Source: Acidimicrobiales bacterium (GTDB taxonomy: Bacteria; Actinomycetota; Acidimicrobiia; Acidimicrobiales; RAAP-2). From it: a DNA stretch of 41,002 nucleotides. A program made the translations under genes and the position numbers. Below are positions 1-9,561 of this stretch, one piece after another (the stretch's first letter is position 1; each line of letters starts with the position of its first letter). Location of the stretch: contig JADGOJ010000012.1 in assembly GCA_017883045.1 (NCBI GenBank), positions 1 to 41,002 of the forward strand, written 5' to 3'. The notes below the pieces were generated by a model that saw only the letters and a list, made by a program, of their open reading frames with translations, was not told the origin of the DNA and made no database searches.

Positions 1-303
1 GTGCCGGGCGTTCGCGCAATCCTCGAACGACGTCGCGACGACGTCGTCGCCGTCTCGCCCATCATCAACGGACAGGCGCTGAAGGGGCCCGCGAGCCGTC
101 TGCTCGCCGAGATGGGCCACGAGGTCTCGTGCGTGGGCGTCGTCGACTTCTACGAGGGCCTCGTTGGCACCTGGATCATCGACGAAGCCGACCTCGCCGA
201 GGCCGACGCCATCCGCGAGCGCGGCGTTCGCGTGCTCGTGACCACGACGATCATGGGCGGGGCCGGCAACGCGGCGCGGCTCGCTGCGGCGGTGCTGGCG
301 TGA
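1..303 (+). CDS. cofD: 2-phospho-L-lactate transferase CofD, C-terminal part (cut by window edge)
   Basis: This is the last 100 residues of the enzyme that builds the phospholactyl (or phosphoenolpyruvyl) side chain onto the deazaflavin Fo to give F420-0. The visible stretch carries the family's C-terminal pattern VSPIINGQALKGPASRLL near residues 19-36, followed by the G-x-V-x-x-Y and TTIMG segments. The reading frame is open to base 1 and the family is usually about 310-330 residues, so the true start lies upstream. The GTG at base 1 is an internal codon. The stop overlaps the cofE start (GTGA), so the two are translationally coupled, as in mycobacterial fbiA-fbiB. Confidence 0.9.
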   Translation: MPGVRAILERRRDDVVAVSPIINGQALKGPASRLLAEMGHEVSCVGVVDFYEGLVGTWIIDEADLAEADAIRERGVRVLVTTTIMGGAGNAARLAAAVLA

Positions 304-1010
304 ACGAACTGCGCGTGATCCCGTTGGCGGCGATCGGAGCGGTGGCGACCGGCGATGACCTGGTGACCTTGCTCATGGAGGCGCTGGAGACCAAGGGCGA
401 GTCGCTCCAGCACCACGACCTCGTGATCGTGACGAGCAAGGTCGTGTCGAAATCCGAGGGCCGGGTGGTGGCGTTCGACGGGACCGAGGAGCACAAGGTC
501 GAGATCGTCGAGCGCGAGTCCAAACGGGTCTTGCGTCGACGGGGCACACTGCGCATCACCGAGACGCACCACGGCTTCATCAACGCCAACGCCGGCGTCG
601 ACCTGTCCAACACCGTCGACGGCACGGCGGTGCTGCTGCCCAGGGACCCTGATCGCACCGCTCGACGGCTACGCGCCGAGATCGGCCGGCGCACCGGTCT
701 CGAGGTCGCGGTCATGATCACCGACACCTTCGGAAGGGTCTGGCGCCAGGGCGTGACCGACGTCGCGCTCGGTTCGGCAGGGATCAAGCCGGTGCTGGAC
801 CTTCGCGGAACGACCGACGCCAACGGGCGGATGCTCGAAGCCACCGAGGTCGCGATAGCCGACGAGATCGCCGGAGCGGCGAACCTCGTACTCGGCAAGG
901 CCGAGGGCACGCCCTTCGCCCTCGTGCGTGGGCTCGACGACTCGTTCTTCGGGGTCGGCTCGGTGCAAGAGTCGATCATCCGTCCTGCGAACGACGACCT
1001 CTTTCGCTAG
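300..1010 (+). CDS. cofE: F420-0:gamma-glutamyl ligase CofE
   Basis: This GTP-dependent ligase adds L-glutamate residues to F420-0, the last step of coenzyme F420 synthesis in the cytosol. The 236 residues cover the whole CofE domain: GDDL near 18-21, the SKVVSKSEGR segment near 46-55, HGFINANAGVDLSN near 92-105 and the signature DTFGRVWRQGVTDVALGSAG near 142-161. The start is the GTG that overlaps the cofD stop. Mycobacterial FbiB carries an extra C-terminal nitroreductase-like domain. This protein stops after the ligase domain, so any such partner must be encoded elsewhere. Its stop codon directly abuts the stop of the opposing gene at 1011. Confidence 0.92.
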   Translation: MNELRVIPLAAIGAVATGDDLVTLLMEALETKGESLQHHDLVIVTSKVVSKSEGRVVAFDGTEEHKVEIVERESKRVLRRRGTLRITETHHGFINANAGVDLSNTVDGTAVLLPRDPDRTARRLRAEIGRRTGLEVAVMITDTFGRVWRQGVTDVALGSAGIKPVLDLRGTTDANGRMLEATEVAIADEIAGAANLVLGKAEGTPFALVRGLDDSFFGVGSVQESIIRPANDDLFR

Positions 1011-2039
1011 CTAGACGCCACCGAGTCGCACGTCGCCCGAGAGCTCCGACGCCGGAGCAACGTGCTCCTTGGCGCCCACCACGCACGTCGCGCCCAGCGT
1101 CGAGTGACTGCCGATCACGGCGCCGGGGCCGATGATGGACGATCGCACGACGCAGTCATTCTGGATGACGGCGCCAGGCAGGAGCACGCTGTCCTCGAGC
1201 AGCACGTTGGCGCCGACCACGCAGTGGCTGTCGACGACCGAGTTGGTCAGCCTCGCACTGGCGTCAACGGTGCTCGAGGGGTGTCGCCACGAACCGTCCA
1301 CGATGTCGAGGTACCGGTGCAACCGCTGTCGGCCGACGAGGATGTCCACGTTCGCCTGCAGGTAGGCCTGCGGGGTCCCGGTGTCGAGCCAGTACGCGTT
1401 GTCGTCGGCCATCGCGAAGAGCTTGCCGGCGGCGGCGAGTTCGGGGAACGTCGAACGCTCGACGCTCACCCGGCCCGTGGGGGCGATGCGCTCGAGGACG
1501 CGGGGCTCGAAGATGTAGATGCCGGCGTTGATCAAGTTCGTCGGCGCCTCATCGAGCGGCGGCTTCTCGACGAAGTTGATGACCCGCCCATCGGGCGTGG
1601 TCGGCACCACGCCGAACCTCGAGGGGTCCTCGACCGCATGCAGGGCGATCGTGGCCTCGCCGCCGTGTTCACGGTGGAACGCGAGCAGCTTGGTGATGTC
1701 GAGGCCGGTCAGGACGTCACCGTTCACGACGAGGAACGTCTCGTCGAGACCGGCGTCGAGCGCCGCGAAGCGGATGGCGCCAGCGGTGTCGAGAGGTTCG
1801 GGTTCGACGGCGTAGGTCACCCTCACGCCGCTGATCAGGTTGTCCGGGTAGGCCTCGATGAATCGGTCGGGCAGATAGCCGAGAGAGAGGACCGCATCGG
1901 TCACGCCGTGGCTGGCGAGGGACTCGAGGACGCACTCGATCATGGGCACGCCCACCAGCGGCAGCATCTGCTTGGGCGTCAGGTAGGTCAGCGGACGCAG
2001 ACGAGTCCCCTCGCCGCCGACGAGGATGATCGACTTCAA
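1011..2039 (-). CDS. Sugar-nucleotide pyrophosphorylase (mannose-1-phosphate guanylyltransferase type)
   Basis: The enzyme transfers a nucleotidyl group onto a sugar-1-phosphate to give an activated sugar for cell-surface glycans. The N-terminus has the nucleotidyltransferase signature GGEGTRLRPLTYLTPKQMLP (residues about 8-27), then VNGDVLTG (metal-binding Asp) and FVEKP. From about residue 255 there is a left-handed beta-helix tail of hexapeptide-like repeats (NSVVDS, CVVGAN, SVLLPG, SIIGPG). The 342 residues suit actinobacterial ManB/RmlA2-like proteins. The start is TTG, 2 nt after the upstream gene's stop, and it places the glycine-rich loop at the usual distance. Substrate choice (GDP-mannose or dTDP-glucose) cannot be fixed from sequence. 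A similar gene lies opposite fbiAB in mycobacteria. Confidence 0.85.
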   Translation of the reverse strand: MKSIILVGGEGTRLRPLTYLTPKQMLPLVGVPMIECVLESLASHGVTDAVLSLGYLPDRFIEAYPDNLISGVRVTYAVEPEPLDTAGAIRFAALDAGLDETFLVVNGDVLTGLDITKLLAFHREHGGEATIALHAVEDPSRFGVVPTTPDGRVINFVEKPPLDEAPTNLINAGIYIFEPRVLERIAPTGRVSVERSTFPELAAAGKLFAMADDNAYWLDTGTPQAYLQANVDILVGRQRLHRYLDIVDGSWRHPSSTVDASARLTNSVVDSHCVVGANVLLEDSVLLPGAVIQNDCVVRSSIIGPGAVIGSHSTLGATCVVGAKEHVAPASELSGDVRLGGV

Positions 2040-2041
2040 GC

Positions 2042-2848
2042 TCAGCCCTTAGGCGCCGTCGTCGTGGAGCTCTGGGTCGTGGTGGTCGACGGGACCGTCG
2101 TTGTCGTGGTTCCCTTGATGGTCGTCGTCGGTGTCAGCACCGCGGTCGTCGGCGTGGTCGGATTCTGGGCGGCGGCCACCATGGCGTTGACCGTCTGCTG
2201 CGCCGGAGGCGTCGGCGTGACGTTCGCCGGCTCGAAGGCCATGGTCACGCGCAGGTACTGCACGAACTTGATCGACGCGGGGTCGGTGGTGATCGTGGGC
2301 GTCTTCTGTCCGAACGAACTCCAGTAGGCGTAGGAGATCTTGCCGGTCTGGCCGTGGTACTTCGACTTGGCGGGACAGGCCTGTCCGTTGCGGAAAGTTG
2401 TCGCGGCGTTGGCCGTGCCCTTGGCCGTGGGGATCGCCAGCTCGGTGGAGCTCGCGATGAGACCCGGGTACTCGGCGGCGAACTGCGACAGCGTCGCGTT
2501 GTTGCCCGAGTCGGCGGCCGAAACCGGGCTGATCCTGACCACGTTGGAGGTCTGGACCTGGAAGCCGGTCTGGGAGTTGGGGTTCGCGGCGAGGTACGGG
2601 AGCTTCGCGCCACAGGCCTCGACCGAAAGGGCCGCGTACCAGGTCGTACCGACCGTGGGCGCGGTGCCGCCGGTCGCCGAAGCCGGGTGCTGGTAGTCGT
2701 AACGGGCGAAGACCGTCGCGGCGAGTCCGAGCACGACGATCACGACGAGCGCACCGTAGTAGTTGCCCGGTCGAGATTTCTTGTAGGCCTTGCCGCCGCC
2801 AGACGCGCCGACCCTGCTTACCCATTTACCTGCTGCGCTCTTAGCCAC
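2042..2848 (-). CDS. Membrane-anchored extracytoplasmic protein of unknown function, Thr-rich tail
   Basis: I do not recognise the family. The 268-residue product has a basic N-terminus (KSAAGKW), one membrane segment (NYYGALVVIVVLGLAATVF, about residues 27-46), an extracytoplasmic domain with two cysteines (VEACGAK and GQACPAK), and a low-complexity tail of about 40 residues rich in Thr and Pro. The start is placed at GTG 2848. A TAGCGT -10 box sits 7 nt upstream, and any longer reading would run through the tRNA gene at 2891-2964. It is followed after 2 nt by the pyrophosphorylase, so the two probably form one transcript. A cell-envelope role is inference from topology. Confidence 0.75.
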   Translation of the reverse strand: MAKSAAGKWVSRVGASGGGKAYKKSRPGNYYGALVVIVVLGLAATVFARYDYQHPASATGGTAPTVGTTWYAALSVEACGAKLPYLAANPNSQTGFQVQTSNVVRISPVSAADSGNNATLSQFAAEYPGLIASSTELAIPTAKGTANAATTFRNGQACPAKSKYHGQTGKISYAYWSSFGQKTPTITTDPASIKFVQYLRVTMAFEPANVTPTPPAQQTVNAMVAAAQNPTTPTTAVLTPTTTIKGTTTTTVPSTTTTQSSTTTAPKG

Positions 2849-2855
2849 GGGGACA

Positions 2856-2861
2856 ACGCTA
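2856..2861 (-). promoter_or_regulatory. -10 box TAGCGT of the anchored protein gene (leaderless)
   Basis: On the minus strand, TAGCGT is followed by 7 nt and then GTG 2848. Transcription would begin at or next to the start codon. No Shine-Dalgarno sequence is visible. Confidence 0.55.
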
Positions 2862-2890
2862 CTAAAGAATCGGACCACGCAGACTCTGCG

Positions 2891-2964
2891 TAGGGGCGGA
2901 GGGACTCGAACCCTCACTGGAGGCGGTTTAAGCGCCCTGCCTCTGCCAATTGGGCTACGCCCCC
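2891..2964 (-). tRNA. tRNA with UAA anticodon (Leu-like, short variable loop)
   Basis: A full cloverleaf folds: acceptor GGGGGCG/CGCCCCT (first pair G-U), D arm with GCC/GGC and an AATTGG loop, anticodon stem GGGCG/CGCCT around the loop CTTAAAC (anticodon UAA), variable loop CCAGT of only 5 nt, T arm GAGGG-TTCGAGT-CCCTC, and discriminator A. No CCA is encoded. UAA reads UUA leucine codons. The D arm (three pairs, C-A-G-A after the GG) and A73 are as in leucine tRNAs, yet the long variable arm normal for bacterial tRNA-Leu is absent. It could be a reduced tRNA-Leu or a tRNA of uncertain charging. Confidence 0.85.
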
Positions 2965-3040
2965 ACGCCAAGATGTCGCGCTGTAACCGTAACGCATTGT
3001 GAAGACTTCGTAATCTCCCGAAATCCTGCGGATCTCTAAC

Positions 3041-3046
3041 TAGGCT
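3041..3046 (+). promoter_or_regulatory. -10 box TAGGCT of the NlpC/P60 gene (leaderless)
   Basis: TAGGCT lies exactly 6 nt before ATG 3053, so the transcript should start at the initiation codon. No ribosome binding site precedes the gene. Confidence 0.6.
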
Positions 3047-3052
3047 GTTTTC

Positions 3053-4222
3053 ATGATTCGCGTGCGTCGTCGGGGCACGACTCGATCAACTCCCCTTGTT
3101 GTACTTGCCGCCCTGGTTGCGTCGTCGGTCCTCGTACCGTCGAGCGCGCGAGCCGGCACGATCGAGCAGACCAGGGCCGAGATCGCCGCCCTGTCATCAC
3201 GCCTGGCACGGCTCTCCAAGACCAGCGAGATCACCGCCAACGCCTACGACGCCGCCAAAGTCCAACTCGCGGACCTCAACGTCAACATCGTCCAACTCCA
3301 GGGCCAGGAGGCGGCCAAGCGCGCCGCCATCATCGTCACCTCCAAGGAGCTCGTGGCTTCGGTCGTCAAGGCCTACGTGCTCGGAGCGGCCGACGCGCAG
3401 ATCCTCGCGCTCTTCAACCAGAGCGCCACCAAGAGCGACGCGCGCAAGATCTACGAGCGCCAGGTCATTGGCGATCTCGACAAGCTGAAGAACACCTACG
3501 AGTCACAGAAGAAGTCGTTGGAGCACACCATCGGCCTGGTGGCGGTCCAGCGCGCCAAGGCGCGCGAGCAGACCCAGGCGATGGCGGGCCTGCTCGCGGA
3601 GAACATCCATAACACCGAGACGACCCGAGCGACGCTCGCGGTCCTGACGAAGTCCTTGAGGGGCGAGATCATCGCCTACGAGATCCAGGCCGGCGTCACC
3701 GCGGCGAGGAAGGGCGACGTCGCCGGCGAACAGCAGGCCGTGGCCGCCGCCGCGACGGTCGGCGGCGTCACCGCCGCCAACGCGGTGACCGAGGCCATCC
3801 AAGCCGCGATCGCCCGGCCGACCATCGCCCAGGTGGGCAGCTCCGCCCAGGGACTTGCGGCGCTGCACTATGCCGAGAGCCAGATCGGCGTGCCCTACGT
3901 CTGGGGCGGCGAGACCTCGGGCGGGGGCTTCGACTGCTCCGGCCTGGTCCAGTGGGCCTGGGCCAAAGCGGGCATCCAGATCCCCCGCACGACCCAGACC
4001 CAGTGGCCGGCCATGATCCACGTGCCACTGACCGCCCTGCAACCGGGCGACCTGCTCTTCTACTACAACCTCGACGGCGACCACCAGGTCGACCACGTCG
4101 TGATGTACGCCGGCAGCGGCCCGTGGGGGGCCAACACGATCATCGCGGCGCCCTACACCGGTACCACGGTGAGCCTGGCGCCGATCTTCACCGCCGGACT
4201 GATCGGCGCCGCGCGTCCCTGA
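3053..4222 (+). CDS. Secreted NlpC/P60 peptidoglycan hydrolase with coiled-coil N-terminus
   Basis: This is a probable D,L-endopeptidase that cuts peptidoglycan stem peptides outside the membrane. A signal peptide (basic start, hydrophobic LVVLAALVASSVLV, cleavage near ARAG) spans residues 1-35. A long helical coiled-coil region covers about 36-250, rich in Ala, Lys and Glu. The NlpC/P60 domain follows from about 265: PYVWGG, FDCSGL with the catalytic Cys, and DHVVMY with the catalytic His. This layout is like RipA/CwlO-type hydrolases, where the coiled coil is held by FtsEX-like partners; no ftsEX is in the window. The 389-residue length is typical. It is monocistronic, with a hairpin terminator just after the stop. 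Confidence 0.9.
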   Translation: MIRVRRRGTTRSTPLVVLAALVASSVLVPSSARAGTIEQTRAEIAALSSRLARLSKTSEITANAYDAAKVQLADLNVNIVQLQGQEAAKRAAIIVTSKELVASVVKAYVLGAADAQILALFNQSATKSDARKIYERQVIGDLDKLKNTYESQKKSLEHTIGLVAVQRAKAREQTQAMAGLLAENIHNTETTRATLAVLTKSLRGEIIAYEIQAGVTAARKGDVAGEQQAVAAAATVGGVTAANAVTEAIQAAIARPTIAQVGSSAQGLAALHYAESQIGVPYVWGGETSGGGFDCSGLVQWAWAKAGIQIPRTTQTQWPAMIHVPLTALQPGDLLFYYNLDGDHQVDHVVMYAGSGPWGANTIIAAPYTGTTVSLAPIFTAGLIGAARP

Positions 4223-4255
4223 GCCTGGCCGCTGGGCAGTCGCCCAGCGGGGCTC
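4221..4255. terminator. Hairpin between converging genes
   Basis: A perfect 9-bp stem CCGCTGGGC/GCCCAGCGG (4229-4237 with 4242-4250, loop AGTC) is flanked by GAGCC/GGCTC, which can extend it past a 3-nt bulge. It starts at the NlpC/P60 stop and lies between two converging genes, so it can serve both. There is no T-tract, as is common in actinobacteria. Confidence 0.7.
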
Positions 4256-4308
4256 GTCGCGCGGTGAGGGTGAGGCCGCACGCACTGCCTGCAGTGGAAC
4301 GCGTGCGC

Positions 4309-4938
4309 TCAATCGCGACGCGGCAGCAACCAGTCGGCGACCAGTTCGGGCGCACGGTCACCCCACTCCTCGGCCGTGATCGCGTAGCGCGCGTGGTCCT
4401 CCCACGCGCCGTCGATCTCGAGGTAGCGCTCGGCCACCCCCTCGCAACGAAGGCCCAACTTCTCCACGACCCGACGCGACGGCTCGTTCCTCGGGATGAT
4501 GTTGATCTCGATGCGGTGCAGTCGCAATGACTCGAACGAGTACTGCAGCAGCGTCACCACGGCCTCGGGCATCAGGCCCTGACCCGCCACCGCCTCGTCG
4601 ATCCAGTAGCCGACGAACGCCGACTGCAGCGGTCCGCGCTGGATCGACGACAGCGTGATCTCACCGACGAAGCGGCCCTGGTAGAAGATCCCGAAGCCGA
4701 AGCCGGTCCCCATCTGCCGTTCGCGCTCGCGAATCGCGCATCGACTGACGAAGCTGCGCTGGTCGTCGGCGAGGTGTGTCGAGTGGGCCGAGCGCGGCTC
4801 CCACTTCAAGAGCCAGTCCTTGCAGCGGGTGCGCACCTCGAACCAGCCGTCATAGTCCTGCTCCGTCATGGTTCGAAGAACCACCCTGCGACCGTGCAGG
4901 GAGATGGGCGAATAGATGGAACTTCGCGTCGTCACCAT
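4309..4938 (-). CDS. GNAT acetyltransferase, RimJ/RimL type
   Basis: A 209-residue acetyl-CoA-dependent N-acetyltransferase of the group that includes the ribosomal-protein acetylases. The layout is typical: LHGRRVVLRTMTEQDYDGWFE at the N-terminus, FGIFYQGRFVGEITLSSI strands in the middle, VGYWIDEAVAGQGLMPEAV as the acetyl-CoA-binding loop, then LHRIEINIIPRNEPSRRVVE and LGLRCEGVAERYLEIDG. This spacing matches RimJ-like enzymes. The real substrate may be a protein N-terminus or a small molecule and cannot be told. A TAGAAT box about 15 nt upstream of ATG 4938 suggests its own promoter with a very short leader. It sits between the cell-wall hydrolase (convergent) and the end of the ppx operon (same strand). 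Confidence 0.82.
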   Translation of the reverse strand: MVTTRSSIYSPISLHGRRVVLRTMTEQDYDGWFEVRTRCKDWLLKWEPRSAHSTHLADDQRSFVSRCAIRERERQMGTGFGFGIFYQGRFVGEITLSSIQRGPLQSAFVGYWIDEAVAGQGLMPEAVVTLLQYSFESLRLHRIEINIIPRNEPSRRVVEKLGLRCEGVAERYLEIDGAWEDHARYAITAEEWGDRAPELVADWLLPRRD

Positions 4939-4984
4939 GATCGAATCCCCACAATTCTATCGTGTCAGGTTGCGAGGGGGCACA

Positions 4985-5908
4985 TCAGACGCCCAAGATC
5001 GAGGCGGCAATGCCGTCCAGGATGTCGTTCTCGGAGCACAAGAGCTCGTCAACACCGAATCGCTCCATCACCGCACTCAGCACGTAGAGACCCGCGTGCA
5101 GGACGTCCTCGCGACCGGCCACCATGCCGGGTCGGGCCAAGCGGGCCTCGGGCGGTTCGCCGGCCAGACGGTCGCGCCACGTCTCGACGACGTCTCTGCT
5201 CAGGCGTCGCAGGTGCACCGCGTCGCGGTCGTAGACCGAGAAGCCGGCGTCGAGTTGGGCGAGCGTCGACACGCTGCCCGCCAGTCCGACCATGCGAACG
5301 TGGCCGACGAGCGAAGCGAAGGGGGGGACCTGCCGCCAGGCCCGGTCGAGTTCGGCGCCGATCATCGCGCGCGCCGCGGCGTCGCTGGCGGGCTCGACCA
5401 CGCCACGACCGAGCGCGCGCTCGGTGACGCGAACGCAGCCCAACTGCATCGAGCAGCTGTACATCACGCCGTCGAGCCGCACCGCCAACTCGGTCGACCC
5501 GCCGCCCACGTCGACGATCAACGTGGGTCGCGGGTCGGGGGCCAGACCGGCGGTGGCCCCGGCGTAGGAGAGCGCGGCCTCCTCGGAGCCGGTGAGGATT
5601 CTCGCCTCGACGTCCGCAATCCGGCGCGCCTCGGCGAGGAAGAGTTGGCCGTTGCTCGCGTCGCGCACGGCCGATGTTGCGACCAGCAGACCGCGGGTGA
5701 CGCCGGCCTCGTCCATCATCGTGCGGTACGCGCCGAGCACGTCGTAGGTGCGCTGCATCGCCTCGGCCGTCAGTGTGCCCGAGGCGTCGACGCCCTGGCT
5801 GAGCCGGGTGATGCGCATCTCTCGTCGCAGGGTCGTGTTCGCTGCATCGACGATCAGGAGACGAGTCGAATTGCTGCCGCAGTCGAGCGCGGCGACGGCC
5901 TCAGGCAC
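4985..5908 (-). CDS. Ppx/GppA family phosphatase (exopolyphosphatase-like)
   Basis: A sugar-kinase/actin-fold phosphatase acting on polyphosphate or (p)ppGpp-type substrates in the cytosol. The start is GTG 5908, which puts AALDCGSNSTRLLIVD (phosphate-1 loop) at residues 6-21. Later motifs are VATSAVRDASNG, GSEEAALSYAGA and the phosphate-2 loop LIVDVGGGSTELAV. The 307 residues match the short actinobacterial form (Mycobacterium tuberculosis Rv1026-like), without the C-terminal HD domain of the long enzymes. It overlaps the DUF501 gene by 8 nt and is the last gene of the eno-ftsB-DUF501-ppx string. Exopolyphosphatase versus pppGpp hydrolase activity is not decidable here. Confidence 0.88.
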   Translation of the reverse strand: MPEAVAALDCGSNSTRLLIVDAANTTLRREMRITRLSQGVDASGTLTAEAMQRTYDVLGAYRTMMDEAGVTRGLLVATSAVRDASNGQLFLAEARRIADVEARILTGSEEAALSYAGATAGLAPDPRPTLIVDVGGGSTELAVRLDGVMYSCSMQLGCVRVTERALGRGVVEPASDAAARAMIGAELDRAWRQVPPFASLVGHVRMVGLAGSVSTLAQLDAGFSVYDRDAVHLRRLSRDVVETWRDRLAGEPPEARLARPGMVAGREDVLHAGLYVLSAVMERFGVDELLCSENDILDGIAASILGV

Positions 5909-6382
5909 GGACGTCGTGCAGCGTGACTGGCGGCACGCCGACGGACTCGGCCACCAACGTGCCGACCGGGTCATCCACCCCCGCGAGGAAGTTCGCCAGG
6001 TGTGCGTGGAGGCACTTCACGCCGACGCGAGTGCCGCCGACGCCCCCCTGGGCCTGGGCGAGGTCGGTGCGCAGCGTGGCCGCGTGACGACGGGCCGCGT
6101 AGTCGTCGTGGGTGCGCTGCAGCTGCTCGACGTCGACCATCTCCTCGAACCGGTGCACCCCTCCACTGCCCTCGAGCCGACTGACCGCGTCGTGCAGTTC
6201 CGGATCGACCAGCCAGAACAACGTGGGCATCGGCGTGCCGTCACGCAGGTGCGGCTCATTCTCGATGACGACCGGCCGACCGTCGAGACGACGCACGACA
6301 ACGGCGCAGCGGGCCGCCAAGGTCCGACCGAGCAGCGCCTCTACTGCGGCGAGGTCGTCGGCGGAAGCGTCACGAAAGGTGC

Positions 6383-6386
<4 letters not shown>
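5901..6386 (-). CDS. DUF501 family protein
   Basis: A 161-residue protein of unknown function, conserved in actinobacteria directly between ftsB/divIC and ppx (Rv1025 in M. tuberculosis). Recognisable features are the start STFRDASADDLAAVEALLGR, then CAVVVRRLDGRPVVIEN, TPMPTLFWLVDPEL, and a conserved end with GGVGGTRVGVKCLHAHLAN carrying Cys and His. The start is taken as TTG 6386, which overlaps the ftsB stop (TTGA). No ATG or GTG lies near the conserved N-terminus. Its 3' end overlaps ppx by 8 nt. Such tight coupling suggests co-expression, but the biochemical role is unknown. Confidence 0.85.
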
Positions 6387-8150
<1,764 letters not shown>

Positions 8151-8169
8151 TCACGTTACTAGGCGGTCG

Positions 8170-9561
8170 TCAATCGCCCTTCGGCTGACCCTCGACTCTA
8201 CGGATCTCATCGCGCAGACGCAGCGATCGTTCGCGAAGCACCCCCTCGAGATCGACGCCCGCCCACTGCGCCGCGGCGACGAGCTCACTCACGGCGTCGC
8301 CCCACGCGCTCGCCACGTCCGACGACGACTCCGAGTCGCTCGATCCATCGGCATCGAAAGTCAGCGAGCGCAGTGCTTCGATCACACGTCGTCGCGACTC
8401 GTCGCCACTCGACGTGCGCAGATCGACGAGCGCGGCCTTGCGCAACAGCTTGGTGTAGAGCGTCAGGGCCGGAAGCTCCCACGCGATGCCGTCGGTGATG
8501 CTGTCGCGGCCCTTCTCGTCGCGCTTCAACACCTCCCAACGGGTCGCGACGTCGTTCGAGTCCTTCACCTGCACGTCGCCAAAGACGTGGGGGTGACGCC
8601 CGATCAACTTGTCGCGCACGCCGTCGGCGATGGTGGCGAGGTTGAACCGGTCCTCCTCGTCGCCAAGTTCGGCGTGGAACACGATCTGGAAGAGCAGGTC
8701 GCCCAGCTCCTCCTCGACGTGGGCGATGGCCGGGTCCAGGTCGCCACCTTCGGCTTCGAGGCGCAGGAACGTCTCGAGCGCGTCGAGTGTCTCGTAGGAC
8801 TCCTCGAGGAGGTGGCGGGTCAGCGAGGCGTGCGTCTGCTCCTGGTCCCAGGGGCACTCCCGGCGCAGGCGCCGCATGAAGTCCACGAGGTCGTCCATTG
8901 CCTCGCCCGCGGTACGCAGTCCGTCGATCCACAGCGACGTCAGGTGGTCGACCTCGAGGAACGAGACCAGTTCGTCGGCCCGAAGCTCGCGTATCACCTC
9001 GTCGTCGAGTCCGACGTGGTGCAGCACCGTCACCACGGTGTTCGGGGGCAGCCGGTCGGCGACCATGGCGAGGATCTCCGACGAGTACGTCTGGAGCACC
9101 AGCAGCGGTCCGGGGCCGCGCAACGGGTCGGTCGTGGCGAGGGCGTCGACCACGCGCAGCCCGCTCGCCATGGGGTCTCGCCCGAGAGCGTTGCAGGCGA
9201 CGTCGATCACCGAGACGGCCGGTTCGCAGATGGTCACGACGTCGTCGCGTTGGCGAAGCAGCTCGACGGTGCGCTCGGCGACCACCGGAGAACCCGGCAC
9301 GGCGAAGACCACCTCGCCGTTGGGCGAACTCGTCGACAGTTCGACGAGGTCGCTGACGATCGCGGCGTAGAGCGCCTCGAACGACTCGGCTCGCTCGTAC
9401 CACTCGTCATAGCTCTCGATGTCGCCAAAGCCGCTCGCGGCCGGGTGGACGCGCGTCCGCAACCGCACGACCGGCGACTGCTCGAGCAATCGCGTGGTGC
9501 GCTGGGTCAGCAGATCGACATCGCCGGGCCCCAGTCCTACGACGCGTACGACGGGCTTCAC
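8170..9561 (-). CDS. mazG: MazG nucleoside triphosphate pyrophosphohydrolase with N-terminal tetrapyrrole-methylase-like domain
   Basis: A housecleaning enzyme that hydrolyses non-canonical NTPs to NMP and pyrophosphate. The 463 residues are two domains. An N-terminal SAM-methylase-like fold has VVGLGPGDVDLL at 7-18 and FAVPGSPVVAERTVELL near 105-121. A MazG domain from about residue 225 has FMRRLRRECPWDQEQTHASL, EESYETLDALE and the EELGDLLFQIVFHAEL metal-binding segment (EExxE/ExxD pattern). Its C-terminal region has DVATRWEVLKRDEKG. The same YabN-like fusion is known in Firmicutes and other actinobacteria. GTG 9561 overlaps the foldase stop (GTGA). Confidence 0.92.
   Translation of the reverse strand: MKPVVRVVGLGPGDVDLLTQRTTRLLEQSPVVRLRTRVHPAASGFGDIESYDEWYERAESFEALYAAIVSDLVELSTSSPNGEVVFAVPGSPVVAERTVELLRQRDDVVTICEPAVSVIDVACNALGRDPMASGLRVVDALATTDPLRGPGPLLVLQTYSSEILAMVADRLPPNTVVTVLHHVGLDDEVIRELRADELVSFLEVDHLTSLWIDGLRTAGEAMDDLVDFMRRLRRECPWDQEQTHASLTRHLLEESYETLDALETFLRLEAEGGDLDPAIAHVEEELGDLLFQIVFHAELGDEEDRFNLATIADGVRDKLIGRHPHVFGDVQVKDSNDVATRWEVLKRDEKGRDSITDGIAWELPALTLYTKLLRKAALVDLRTSSGDESRRRVIEALRSLTFDADGSSDSESSSDVASAWGDAVSELVAAAQWAGVDLEGVLRERSLRLRDEIRRVEGQPKGD

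Noticed and set aside
2849..2971. N-terminal extension of the anchored-protein reading frame through the tRNA
   Set aside because: The extra 41 codons would translate the tRNA gene. A -10 box 7 nt before GTG 2848 gives a better start.
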